A DNA stretch of 64,000 nucleotides, taken from contig NC_037089.1 in NCBI RefSeq assembly GCF_002994745.2, positions 76,966,347 through 77,030,346 of the forward strand, in the 5' to 3' direction. This stretch comes from Rosa chinensis (taxonomy: Eukaryota > Streptophyta > Magnoliopsida > Rosales > Rosaceae). Position 1 is the first letter of the stretch, and each line of letters starts with the position of its first letter. Both the position numbers and the translations under genes were made by a program. Shown here piece after piece: positions 35,745 through 46,678 of this stretch. The notes beneath the pieces are model-generated. The model searched no databases, was not told where the DNA came from, and saw only the letters and a list, made by a program, of their open reading frames with translations.

Positions 35745-36893
35745 TTAGTAGTTAAAGCGAAGACAGGACAATGAGGCCACATAAAAGGCCGAAATGGAAG
35801 GGAGGACGCAAACCGAGGAACACTCTGGTTGCCCCCCTGTCCCCGAAACAAGTGGAGCTGGTGGATCTTCAAATTCCCAAAAACCGAGGTAATATTTCTT
35901 CAAGAACCTGCCATTGATGGGGTTGCGGTGGAGATCGCTGTCCAAATCTTTTAGGTGGAACGCCCCGCGCTCCAAAATTCTGTGAATGACAAAGGGTCCT
36001 TCCCAACCCGGAGTCCACTTACTGTGGCCAGTCAACTTCTCGCCTAATGGAAAAATCGCCTTCTAGACTAGTTCACCCTCTTTGTAACTGCAACCACGCG
36101 TCCGCTTATCGTATGCATGAGTAATGCGTTGCTTTTTCATCACTAAACTGTCCAAAGCCTCTAAGTGCTTGTCGCTAAGGTCTTCATGCTCCTGCCACAT
36201 AGCCTGGACATAATCTTCACCAATCAAGTGATGCTGATCTTGGACGCCCAGGGATTGAACATTCACTTCCAAAGGGAGAACTGCATCGTGGCCAAACATT
36301 AACGCATAGGGGGTGGTGGTAGTAGGGTTCCGCTTGGAAGTGCGATAAGCCCATAGTGTCTCATACAGTGTTTCGTGCCACTAGCGAGGGTTCTCAACAA
36401 GCATCTTTTTCAACAGAGTAATGATGATCTTGTTACTGGCCTCTGCTTGACCATTGGATTGAGCGTAATAAGGTGTGCTATGGATAAACTGGATGCCATA
36501 GTCATTGACGAGCTTCTCTACATCACCACCCATGAATGCTGCCCCCCTGTCGGACACCAAAACCTCTGGGATGCCAAACCTGTAGATAATATTGTGAAAG
36601 ATGAATTGGCGAATGATGGCACTGGAGGCATCCTTCAAAGGCTCTGCTCCCACCCTCTTAGTGAAGAAATCAGTATTGACGACGATGAACTTGTGCTAGA
36701 GTGAAGAATGCGGGTGAATCATTCCAATCAAGTCCAAAGCCCAGCCTCGCGCCGGCCAAGGTTTAATAGGTTGCATGGGAATATTGGGAATGTGCTGGAC
36801 TGGTCCATGAGCTTGGCAATCTAGGCATCCTTTTGCGAATGTTATACAGTTCTTCAAAATGCTGGACCAATAATACCCATGTCTCCTAATGAG
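35745..36893 (-). pseudogene. Element 2 integrase
   Basis: The core frame 36653-36381 keeps the second catalytic Asp in 'VLVSDRGAAFMGG' and the Glu in 'SNGQAEASNKII'. C-terminal frames 36299-36063 and 36035-35745 end with 'SKWTPGWEGPFVIHRI' and a 'DPPAPLVSGTGGQ' tail. Stops between the frames inactivate it. The core is better preserved than in element 1. Confidence 0.87.
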
Positions 36894-39073
36894 TTAGCAC
36901 ATCTTCGGACCAGCTTGATGGGCTCCACACACTCCTGTATGCGCCTCTCGCATTAATCTTTTTGCTTTGCGGCCATAGACACACCTGAAATCGATGCCGT
37001 CTACGCCGCATTGACGTAGCTCGTCGCCTTTGAGGAAGTAATTTAGTGCGAGAAAATGGATCTTCCTGTCTGAGGTGGGATTTGGCTGTGTGAGGTAGTC
37101 GATCAACGGGATACCCCAATCCACATCAATAGGATCAACAGTCGCCACAATGGGCTCTCCTGGCGAGCCAGGTCGTGCAAGCCATGAAGGCAGCGTGCAT
37201 TGCTCAACCTTTAGAATTCGCTCGCGAACTCCATAGTTCAAGGTGACGCCAGTAGCTAACTGAACGAGTTCATTAACCGCAAAGTTGCGCTCGCGAGGAA
37301 TATGCTCCAAGCCCAGGTCTTCAAATTGGGCCAGGAGTTCAAGGACGCGACTCAAATACGGTGCAAGCAAGTAGCTTATTCACCTGTACTTCTCGCGAAG
37401 CTGATTGATCATGAGTAAAGAATCGCCGCGTACCTGGATGTCTCTGACTCCTAGTTCTAGTAACACCTCTAGGCCAATAATGACGGCCTCATATTCTGCT
37501 TGGTTGTTGGTGCACCAGAACTCTAATTGGAAGGAATATAAAAAATGATCACCAGTTGGATTTTCCAAGATAACCCCTGCTCCCACCAGTGTCTCCGTTC
37601 TCGAGCCATAAAAATATAACACCCAGGGTTGGAGTGAAACTATGGCTTGATATAGCATGGCGTACTCAGGCAAGCATACCAGATCCTGGTGATCTACAAT
37701 TTCAGCAGCGACTTCTAAGTCTCTTATCGCGGGAACGTCCAACATGGGGTGATACACTAGAAAATCTGCGATGGCTTGTCCTTTTACTGCTTTCTGAGGG
37801 ACATATTGTAGCGAAAATTCTGACAAGGCAAGCACCCATTTGCCGATGCGACCCATATATTTAACCAGATCAGTTTGAACGATGATGCAAGTAGTAAATG
37901 ATAGCATGTAATGCCGCAGCTTGCATGCGGAGAAGTATAGAGTAAGGCACAGCTTTTCCATTTGAGTGTACCTTGTTTCGCAATCTGTGAGTGTCCTACT
38001 GAGGTAAAAGATAGCATGTTAGATGCCAGCTTCATCATCCTGAGCGAGGAGGCTACCAATGGAAGCCTCTGCTGTTGAAATATAAAATTTCAGTGGAAAA
38101 CCAGCTCTGGGGGGAACTAGTACTGGCGGACTTGCCAAATAGGCCTTGATCTTATCAAAAGTCTCTTGATGTTTAAGTTCCCATACAAACTCGTTATGTC
38201 CCTGCAACTTCAGTAGTGGGGAGAATGGCTGGATTTTACCTACAGAGTTAGAGATGAATCGTAGCAGAAAGTTGATCTTACCCAACAATCGCTGTAGCTC
38301 CTTCTTCGTTTGCGGGGGAAATGCGTTAATAACCGCGTTTACCTTATCTTCAGGGACCTCGATTCCTCTCTAATGGACTATAAACCCTAGAAAGTCACCT
38401 GCCTGAACTCTGAAAAGGCATTTGGCGGGATTCATCTTGAGCTTGTGTAGCAGCATGCGCTCCAAGACCTTTCTAAGATCTACGATATGGTCTCTTCGCT
38501 TCTTAGACTTTACGACCACGTCATCAATGTAAACCTCTAAAATCTTCCCAAGTATATCGTGGAAGATCAGGTTCATGGCTTTTTGATATGTGCCCCAGCA
38601 TTCTTCAGACAAAAAGGCATGACCACATATTCGAAAACTCCCACGAAGCCTGGGCAGCGAAAAGCGGTCTTGTGTCTATCTTCTTCCGCGACCAGGATCT
38701 GGTGCTATCCTGCAGTTCAATCCTTGAAGGATAATAACTCGTATCCTGCTACTGCGTCTACCAACATGTCTGCGACTGGCATAGGATAAACATCTTTAGG
38801 TGTAGCCACATTAAGGTCTCTGTAATCCACGCAGACTCGCATCTTGCCATTCTTTTTGCGAACAGGCACTTTGTTAGATAGCCACTGATTGTATTTGGCC
38901 ACCCTGATAATGCCTGATTTATGCATTTTCTCGACTTCTTCTTTAACTAGAACTTGAGTCTCTGAATTCATTCTTCGTGGCTCTTGCTTCACAGGCCTCT
39001 TATCAGGGAGTGTTGGCAGCTGATGGCATACCAAGTCCGGTGACAGGCCTTGCATGTCTTCGTATTTTTCCAC
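36894..39073 (-). pseudogene. Element 2 RT, RNase H and second RNase H
   Basis: RT is readable at 39100-38717 ('RVCVDYRDLNVATPKDVYPM') and 38612-38370, with YIDD at 38531-38520. RNase H/connection follows at 38288-38019 and 37961-37380, then the archaeal-type RNase H ('LEFWCTNNQAEYEAVIIGLE', 'VRGDSLLMINQL'). The frame 37370-36894 leads into the integrase zinc-binding part. At least four frame breaks are present. Unlike element 1, the RT palm has no insertion at the position homologous to 5600-8099. Confidence 0.88.
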
Positions 39074-39581
39074 TGTACCTACATGTGCCAGAATGCGCAT
39101 AATTAGCTATAATGAGCCACGCTCATGGTACCGCCAGAGGTAGCAACTCCCACCAAAGGGGTAACCTGCAAAGGCACGGCCAAGCGGGCTACCGCTCGAG
39201 CCCTGGATCTCCCCCAGATCACGGCTGACGCGCCGCCACTCGCCGCATCAAGATGGCATCAGAAGCTCCAGACGCTGGGAATCGAAGCACATTAGTCCCA
39301 CATCAGAAACAAGAAGAAGATCAACCTCTTCCTCACCTATAAAAGGTTCTCTCATCTCTCCTCATTAATTACACAATTACTACTAATTTATTATTATACT
39401 GCCAGTATACAGTGACTGACTTAGGCATCGGAGAAGTGAAGACCGCCCAACGCGGTCTCCCTCTGACGCCCTGTCTCTCGTGTTGCAGTAAACAGAAGTC
39501 ATCTAATCCTCGGAGTAGTGGTCCGCCCACCGGACCCGCGTTAAACGAAGAGTCGGCTACCGCCAAACTTGAGCATTAACA
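39074..39581 (+). mobile_element. Family-Y solo LTR (508 bp)
   Basis: It runs from TGTACCTACATGTG to TTGAGCATTAACA, flanked by TCCAC (39069-39073) and TCCGC (39582-39586), a duplication with one change. It is the same family as the 5' LTR of element 3 (46105-46625) and the solo LTR 50599-51114. TATAAAAG lies at 39338-39345. It splits the RT N-terminal region of element 2. Confidence 0.9.
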
Positions 39582-39586
39582 TCCGC

Positions 39587-41116
39587 GAAGCAATCTTTGA
39601 TTTCCAGCAATAAGTCGATAAGCCTCTCTTTCTCGCTAGGCTCTAAATACGTACTGATAGCCACTTCCATAGGCTCATCAGTTGTTCCAAGATTGACCTT
39701 CTCAGTAGGGTCTCTTACCTTAGGAGGTGTGTCATCCAATGCCATTGGGGCGAGCTGAATGTCCTCTTCTTCCTCTTCATGGTCAGAGAGCTCCTCGTTA
39801 ACTATTTATAAGGTCGCTACTCGATCATAGGCCTCTTTTTCCACCAGATACGAGGATAATCTCTCGTACAAAGAGTGGAAGGCCTCTCTTCCTTCCTCTG
39901 GAAGGTCGTAATCCATTAATTATTTATGGGTTTGGGCACAGCGTGGCCAGGCCTTCCTTCACGAGCGTGAGTGCCCACTGTGCCAGTTTAGAGGTCATCA
40001 CCCTTGTAGGGCGGCCTTTATCTTCGATGCCACTGACCTGCAATGGAATGATTGGCTCCAAGTAGTACCTGGCATCTACGTAATTCGCAGAAATAGAGAA
40101 CGGGTGAGGATTAGCCTTAATCACTTCAGCCTTACCCGTAGCCCTGTTCCACATAATCCATTCCTGATGAAGAGTTAACGAAACACAATAATGGCACGTC
40201 TACTTACTTGGAATGAAAAATAATCATGAATCGGAGACAAGTGGAATGGGAAAAGAAATGAATCGGTATTGATTTCGGAGGAATGATTCCTAAACCCATC
40301 TCCCCCCTTCGTAATCGAATTCCTGAGTATTCAAGAATCGATTCCTGATAAATATGTGGGACCTACACCAATTCTGATTCCTTTATGTGTTAGTAAACAC
40401 AGGGGTGTTTTTACTTCGTAATCATTCCATTCCATTCCAAGTAAGTAAACGTGCCATAACTCCGGTGGATCCAATCTCTGCCTAGAATGGCGTTGTAAGC
40501 CGTGTAGCAGTCTGTCACAAAGAAAGCATAAACCCCCTTTGGGGGCCTACCTTAATACGCAGGAACAATAGGCCCAATGTCTTCATTACAGTCCCCGTGA
40601 AGTTCTAAAGCGTGAGGGACGTAGACTGGATCTTCTCTTTCTTAATTCCCAGCAAATTCATAGTCCTTGTAATAATGACATTAACTGCAGCTTCTGTATC
40701 GACCATGATCTTGCTAACTTTGGTGCCGCCAATTTCCACCATGATATATAGAGGTCTCATGTGTTGGAACATAGCAAGTGTTGGCCTTGCAAAGCTCATG
40801 AAGAACTCTCTACTGTTGGCATCCTCTGTTTCCAAGAACACCGCCTCTTCCACAGGTGTCGTGGCTGCTGAGGTAATCTGCAAAAGCTGTTTGCTGCCTC
40901 TTTCAGCTTCCCACACTCTTGCGTGGCGACTGGTAGTGCATACCTTGCGGGAAGTACATAAACCATGTTGCAGAAGGTGTCAACCATTTCTGTCTCATCC
41001 GTCTACTCCTCAAGGTCGAGCTTGGGCTCATCAACTGGTATGTTGTTGAATTGTTTAGACAACAAAGCTACTAACGACTCTTCTATAAGGCCTTTCACCT
41101 AGCACTGCTTTTGTTC
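39587..41116 (-). pseudogene. Element 2 protease and start of RT region
   Basis: The 40916-40605 frame matches the element 1 protease, but the active-site DTG reads DTE (40700-40692), which removes a required Gly. Frames 40154-39924 and 39745-39587 correspond to the protease-RT linker. The region is further split by the Harbinger MITE 40192-40456. Confidence 0.85.
40192..40456. mobile_element. PIF/Harbinger-type MITE (265 bp)
   Basis: Terminal inverted repeats begin TGGCACGTCTACTTACTTGG and end CCAAGTAAGTAAACGTGCCA. The target duplication is TAA (40189-40191, 40457-40459), the TWA type used by Harbinger elements. The homologous site in element 1 (near 9240) is empty and has one TAA. There is no coding capacity. 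Confidence 0.93.
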
Positions 41117-44100
41117 CTATGTCGCGGCAACCTGCTTTGGTGAGTCCGACCTTTGTTCCTCTGTTGGGTTCTCCTTTGGGGGCGCGACTACCAGACTTTG
41201 AACCTTTTTAGGTCTCCATTGTAAGACATCTGTAGTGTTAACCTTGCCCCCCCCCCCCAGTCTTTCAAATACTATGGATTTGGTTTCTGGCTTCTCGCGA
41301 AACAACCAGCTCCTGATATGTGGTCGCCTAGTGGGCGAGCTTTCCTTCCTAGCTGGCGCAGGTGTTCTTTCTTTCGTGATCCTACAGAAAACACTAGGCT
41401 TAGAAGCCCCTGACTTCGAACCTGCGTGTTTTTGAAAATTGCTGGGGCCACCAATGGCTTAGCAGCTAGCGCCTCCATCTCCTTCTGATATTGTTCAGGT
41501 GATTTGACCAATTGCGAAGGCTTAATCAGGCCCTGATCCAGAGCCTCTAGTGTTCGCTTGGCCTCTCCAAACATTCGCTGCAACTTCCTTTTCTTGGAAG
41601 GGCTAATCTCCACCACTTTCCCTTTCTCTCTGGCGTACCATTTGCCTTCCTTGATGGAGGACGTTGAAGAAGGTGGAATGTACGGTTTGGTCAGGATATC
41701 TTTGTGCTCATTCCTAGCCCTTCCATCTTGTTTCTGTTCTGCTACAGCCGCTTTCAGTTTCTTGAACAAGTTGGAGTCCCTTAGGGATGGCGGTGACCCT
41801 ATCTTGTCTCTTGCTCTTAGGCTTGAAGGTTGATAGTTTCGTGACTGTAAGGCCCACTTGATTGGAGAGAAAGAGCCAAAACGAAACGTCTGCTTGACTT
41901 CTTCATGCGACACTTGGATGTCACATTCTTTTTTGCATCGCGAGCAAAGGACTACTGGTGAGGCTTCACTGACTGGCTTAACTCTCTCCTTTGCAAGGGT
42001 CTCATCCCCTTCTGTCTTTTCTTCTCGCCCCTTTGTAGTCAAATCTAAGGCTGGTTTTCTTTGGTTCTTCTTGCTCCAGTTCACATCAACCATATTAACC
42101 TCGGTGTCCGGGGAAGGGTTCAAGTCTACTAGTACTGCCGCGGTTGCTGGAGCTTCCACCTGTAAACTACCATTATTGAGCTATACCTGAATTTGGTCAT
42201 TTAGCTTCACACAGTCAGCCGTGTTATGGTTCCACAAGTTCTGGAATTTGCAGTACTTCTTTCCTTTCAGCTGATCTGGTTGAGGGAAAGGTCCGAAGTC
42301 TATTTTCACCATCTTCGTGGTGATCATTTCATCTAAAATCTCATGAACCTTATTGGCATCATTTGTATACGTCGCAAACTCCGGTTTGGTGAAGGCTACA
42401 GAATTGAGTTTGACAGGTTCCTTAGATATTTTTAATTGCTTGAGGGTTGAGGTCTTCCTTCCTGTCAGCTCAAACACGGAGATATCATTTTCCTCTTCAT
42501 CAACTTCTTCCTGGTAAATTTCTTCCCCTTAATGATGATAGTAAGGATCATAGGTAGTTGGCTAGTAGTGCAATGCAACCACTGTACGGTGTTTTCTAGG
42601 AACATATGTCCCTTTGGATGCATTTTTCCTGGCATCAATCTCTCTGATGAGATGCTCAAAGCTACCTACCTCTGTGATAAGCTCTCCCATTGACTGGATC
42701 ATGCTGCCATGTTGCTTCTTTCGCTGGCACGGCTCCAATCATTTGATCGCCAACTTAACCAATTCTTTCTCAGGCAATATCATACTTAGTTTAGCCTTCT
42801 GGATTTGGAAGCGTTGAAGATAAGCAACAACAGACTCGGTGGGCTGTTTGGCCATCTAAGTGAGAGAGGCCAAGTCAACCTCAGGCTCGATAGGTCCAAA
42901 AGTCTCTCGGAAGAGCTTTTCCATTGCTGGCCAATCAGCCACTGACCCTGGCCGCAGTTTAGAAAACCATCTAAAAGCTATGCCAGATAGAGAAGTGCCA
43001 AAGATCCTGCACTTGAGGATGTCATCATTATAGTATTGGCCGCATTGCACCATAAACCTGGCCAGATGGGTTGCCGCATTCTCAGTATCCTCTCCTGAAA
43101 AAGTAGAGAATATGATATTTTTGTAGCCTCTGGGAAAAGGCGCGAGCATTATATGCGGCGGGAAAGGTCCCTCATAAACCCCATCTAGGTTGGCCATAGG
43201 GTTAGCTAACCTGATCATCTCCTCAACCTCTTCGCGTCTCACATAGTCCGGACCAGGAAGAGGATGTGTCGCCACGGTCTGGCAAGCATTCTTGCGAGGT
43301 ACAGCCTAGCTAGCTGCCACTGTTCCTTCCCCAAGGAGAATTGTCCGGGGAATAGTGGATTGCTGCAGGGTTATAACTGGCGCAGTCACATCCTTTACTA
43401 GGGCCGTTATTTTGATCAGATTGCCAGCCTGGTCAACGCCATAGTAATTCCCTGGAAGTTCTTCATAGACATTTTCCGCCCCGTCGCTGACGTATTGAGT
43501 AAACATAACAGGATCAGTAAGACTGCCTTCACGGGTCTTCAGAGTCCTACTCTTTTGCGGGGGAGGTGGAGTGGCCTTGTTACCACCAATTACCAGGGCT
43601 TTGTCCTTGCTTTTTGTTGCTGAGGCATAGGCGGCTGCAGAAGTGTAACGGTGTTGCCGCTAGTCTTCTCCCGAGCATTAGGAGGTATGTATTTGCCACT
43701 TGAAGTTTGTCCAAGCGAACCAAGAATAGCGTTAGGATCCCCCAAAACTTTATTCAGAACCTCTTTAGCCTGGTCCAACTCAGCTCTTTGCATGGCGACT
43801 TGGGTCGCAAGATTGGATCCCTCTTTGCGAAGAACTGCCAATTCTAACGCAATATGCTTGGTTTGGTTCGCGATGTCAGCAGAGATGTGCTTGCTTTGAG
43901 CGGCTTGACAGGTCATCATGTCCACGAGCTCCTTGTAGTTTTCCTAGCCTTTCTTGTACATGTCTTGCCGATGTCCCAGCATTTGTCGCGAACTCACTTT
44001 AAGATTTTGCAATGAGATCGAAACCTCAACAAGCCTTCGGCGTTCTTCTGCAAGGTCTTTCTCTATCCTTTCATTATATGCAGCATTATTCTGTTGAAAG

Positions 44101-44285
44101 ATAGCAAGCCGCTCCTCAATGTTCACATTCTCCAGGGCGATAATGGGCACAAAAGAATCAATTGTCTCCTCACTCGCGACTACTTGGGCTGTGTTGGCTA
44201 CATTGCCAACCTCGTTAGGCTGGACAAGAGGAGTTTTGTTGCCCTCAGTAGCGGGCTAGGGAGTTCCACCCTGTTCTGTTGACAT
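41117..44285 (-). pseudogene. Element 2 gag (degenerate)
   Basis: The likely ATG at 44285 is followed within ten codons by a stop. Readable pieces are 44150-43944 and 43925-43590 (helical N-terminus), 43275-42856 (gag domain: 'NIIFSTFSGEDTENAATHLA'), 42477-42181 (knuckle-like CKFQNLWNHNTADC, with His changed to Gln) and 42159-41272 (basic linker toward protease). It is the same protein as element 1 gag, with more breaks. Confidence 0.87.
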
Positions 44286-44463
44286 GTCTGATGATCGCGG
44301 GTTGAGTGAGAATTTTTGTGTCACCTGTTTGAAAGACCATGACAGTCGGCACGAGAGTGCGCCTGTAACTAGAGGTCCTATGGTTTGGGCAGTTAACGTA
44401 AACCTTTTGGTAAGGGTTTGCACTTGCTTCCCAATGGTTGCGATCACGAAGAAACGCTATTAA

Positions 44464-44481
44464 GTCCCATTGGGCATGCCA
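44464..44481 (-). promoter_or_regulatory. Primer binding site of element 2
   Basis: Minus-strand TGGCATGCCCAATGGGAC, three bases after the 5' LTR; it differs at two positions from the element 1 site. The tRNA is not assigned. Confidence 0.68.
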
Positions 44482-44484
44482 AAA

Positions 44485-45157
44485 TGTTTGGCTCCAAAAC
44501 CAGTATGGGTGCAAACTATCTCTTTTGAGCGTGTGCGAGGCGTGCCAACACCGTAGGGTGCAGTCGTCAGAGAATCCCTTGACCTGACTTCTTGATCAAA
44601 CAATGTGGACGAGGAGAGCACCAACCTCATCACAAGGTTCTTTTCTCTGCCTTCCAGAAAATGACTTCTTGCCTTACGGGTAAGGGCTTTGGTTATGATC
44701 TCTTCGCGTCACCGAATCGATACTCAACGTTGTAGGTTGATCAGAGCAATCACTGGGAAGTTTGGAGAAAGCACGGGTTTGCTAAAGCGTATCTTTAGCT
44801 TCGCTGAGTTGCGAGGGCATTACCCTTGCTTCACTAGGTTGCAGGTAGGTTTGCTCCTGAGAGACTTTGATAATCGTTGAGATTAGTTTATTGAAGAGTT
44901 GTTTGTAATTCGTCCTTGAAACCTGGTATTTATACCTAGGGTTTTCGACTGTTCCTTGCCACAGAAGGATTATTGATTGAAGTTTCTTATTTGATCACCG
45001 CTACTTGACCCCAATAAGGACTTGTTTTCCTTATGGATCATGGAATGGGTGAAGCTGTAACCCAAACCCAAGTAAGCTTATTTTTGGGCCGCAGGTATCC
45101 GCCAGCTGTGCTAAATCCTCTAAGGGATCTTGCCAAAAATACTTTTGGGCTCAAACA
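44485..45157 (-). repeat. 5' LTR of element 2 (673 bp)
   Basis: On the plus strand it runs from TGTTTGGCTCC to GGGCTCAAACA, followed by CTGAC, the partner of CTAAC at 15729-15733. Confidence 0.93.
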
Positions 45158-46104
45158 CTGACTACCATCTCCAACTTGTTGATCAAAGTAGTAACACCTT
45201 GTTGTTCTTGCTGCATTGCTTCTCTTCTTCCTCTTCATCTTCTAGGAAATAGTTTGCTGCTACAATACAATTATGTAAACGCACATAAGAAACAATATGA
45301 GGACCAATGATTTCAAGGCCAATTCACAAAGCACAGTGATGAAATTATTCATATTTTATGGTTTGGAGCAATTGAGTAACAGATTGAGCAGGAACAGAAT
45401 ATTGCAAACTAAGTTCGAAGCCATCATGTTCTTTCTATAACACTCACAACTAGCATCATCAATCTTTAGATCTTCACCGGTGCTCTTTGCATGAATTCTT
45501 AAGAAATTCCTGAGCCTCAATATATCCGGATTCCGGAGAGGACCGCATTACCATAAAGGCTATTTGAAATTAAAACTTGAAACACTGTGACACTCGTACG
45601 TGTATGTTTATAGACATCTCACCAGTGTGGCTAGAATAGACCAACCTCATACGCCCACCATCACATTTTTCCAAGAAAACTTCAGGGTCTTTAAAATAAA
45701 AATTACAATCAAATTTTTGATAAAATATTGCATCCCCAAGGCCATTTAGGACCTGATACGACTTGGGATCACTTCATCCTAATCAAAAACCCCTCATATT
45801 TTATGAAAGCCGTGAACTTATTTTCATCTAAGGATGTGTTCTCGCCCTCTCCCATTTCTGTTCACCAGTGTCATAAATGTACGGGAAGGTCTTATAACCA
45901 GTTTGCTACAAGCACTAATACAAGAGGTCATGTGCTAAGTAAATAGGATTCTCATCCCGTTTCCAGGATAGGTGAACTGGATCAAAAACTGATGAGTACC
46001 CTCAGAAATAAAAGAAAAGAAAACAAGGAAAAACTGAAAGAGAAAATAGACTTTTTGTTGAAGTAAAAGAGAATTCAAGAGAGATTGACTAGAGAATTGT
46101 CATT
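45158..46104. other. LINE remnant and unassigned flank
   Basis: Bases 45158-45177 (minus) encode GDGSQ of the LINE and join to 15733 across element 2. The rest is AT-rich. On the minus strand a stretch from about 45753 down to 45580 is open for about 60 codons and looks coding in composition ('FYFKDPEVFLEKCDGGRMRL'), with stops on either side. I do not recognise it; it may be a decayed host gene fragment. Confidence 0.45.
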
Positions 46105-46625
46105 TGTACTGACATAAGCATTCACAAGCATAAATAGCTACAATGAGCCACGCTCATGCTACCACTAGCGGTACCAACTCCCGCCAAAGGAGTGACCCAC
46201 AGAAACACAGCCAAACAGGCTATCGCCTGAGCCCCGGCTCTCTTCCAGATCAACGCTGACGCGCCACCACGCGCCACGCCAAGTCGGCAACAGTAGCTTC
46301 AGAAGCTGGGGACTGAAGCACATCAGTCCCGCATTGAAAACATGGAGAAGATCAGTTCCCTCCCCACCTATAAAAGGTTCTCTCCTCTCTCCTCTCTCTT
46401 CATTGATTACACAATTAATACTTACCTACTATTACTTTGTCAACATAAATACATTGACTAACTTAGGCATCGGAAAAGAGAAGACCACCCAGCGCGGTCT
46501 CCCTCTGACGCCCCCTTGTATTTTACTTGACAGGTCGCGGGAACTCTGAGTATCGTTGATAATGGTCTGCCCATCGGACCAGCGTTAGTAAAGATTTAGC
46601 TACCGCTGAACTTTAAACATTAACA
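46105..46625 (+). repeat. 5' LTR of element 3 (521 bp)
   Basis: It runs from TGTACTGACATAAGC to TTTAAACATTAACA. It shares with the family-Y solo LTRs a short palindrome near the start (TGAGCCACGCTCA), a TATAAAAG box (46369-46376) and the 'gcggtctccctctgacgc' block. Confidence 0.92.
46369..46376 (+). promoter_or_regulatory. TATA box of family-Y LTR
   Basis: TATAAAAG lies in the context 'cacctataaaaggttctc', identical in the solo LTRs at 39338-39345 and 50863-50870. It likely marks the LTR promoter. Confidence 0.65.
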
Positions 46626-46626
46626 T

Positions 46627-46644
46627 TGGCGCCGTCTATGGGAA
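46627..46644 (+). promoter_or_regulatory. Primer binding site of element 3
   Basis: TGGCGCCGTCTATGGGAA lies one base after the LTR. Its first eight bases match the plant Asp-tRNA-type PBS used by many Tat/Athila elements; the rest differs, so the tRNA is left open. Confidence 0.75.
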
Positions 46645-46678
46645 TCCTTGAACAAAAGGCCATCCCACCACATCCACC

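Larger units (their letters stand above)
15734..45157 (-). mobile_element. Element 2: Tat-lineage Ty3/gypsy retrotransposon with antisense PMD gene, multiply interrupted
   Basis: LTRs at 44485-45157 (5') and 15734-16419 (3') frame a minus-strand gag-pol (44285-35745) and, behind it, a plus-strand gene (16687 to about 34500). The flanks CTAAC (15729-15733) and CTGAC (45158-45162) are a target duplication with one change, and the LINE frame resumes on both sides. After removing nested insertions (18284-23432, 25068-34437, 39074-39586, 40192-40459), about 14.1 kb remains. The two LTRs differ at roughly 8-10% of positions by eye, so the insertion is old. All element genes carry stops. Confidence 0.93.

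Noticed and set aside
14281..45260. Target duplication of the LINE
   Set aside because: Pyrimidine-rich 'cttctcctcc' beside the poly(A) tail and 'cttctcttcttcctc' near 45225 are similar, but low in complexity and offset from the truncation point; not strong enough to call.
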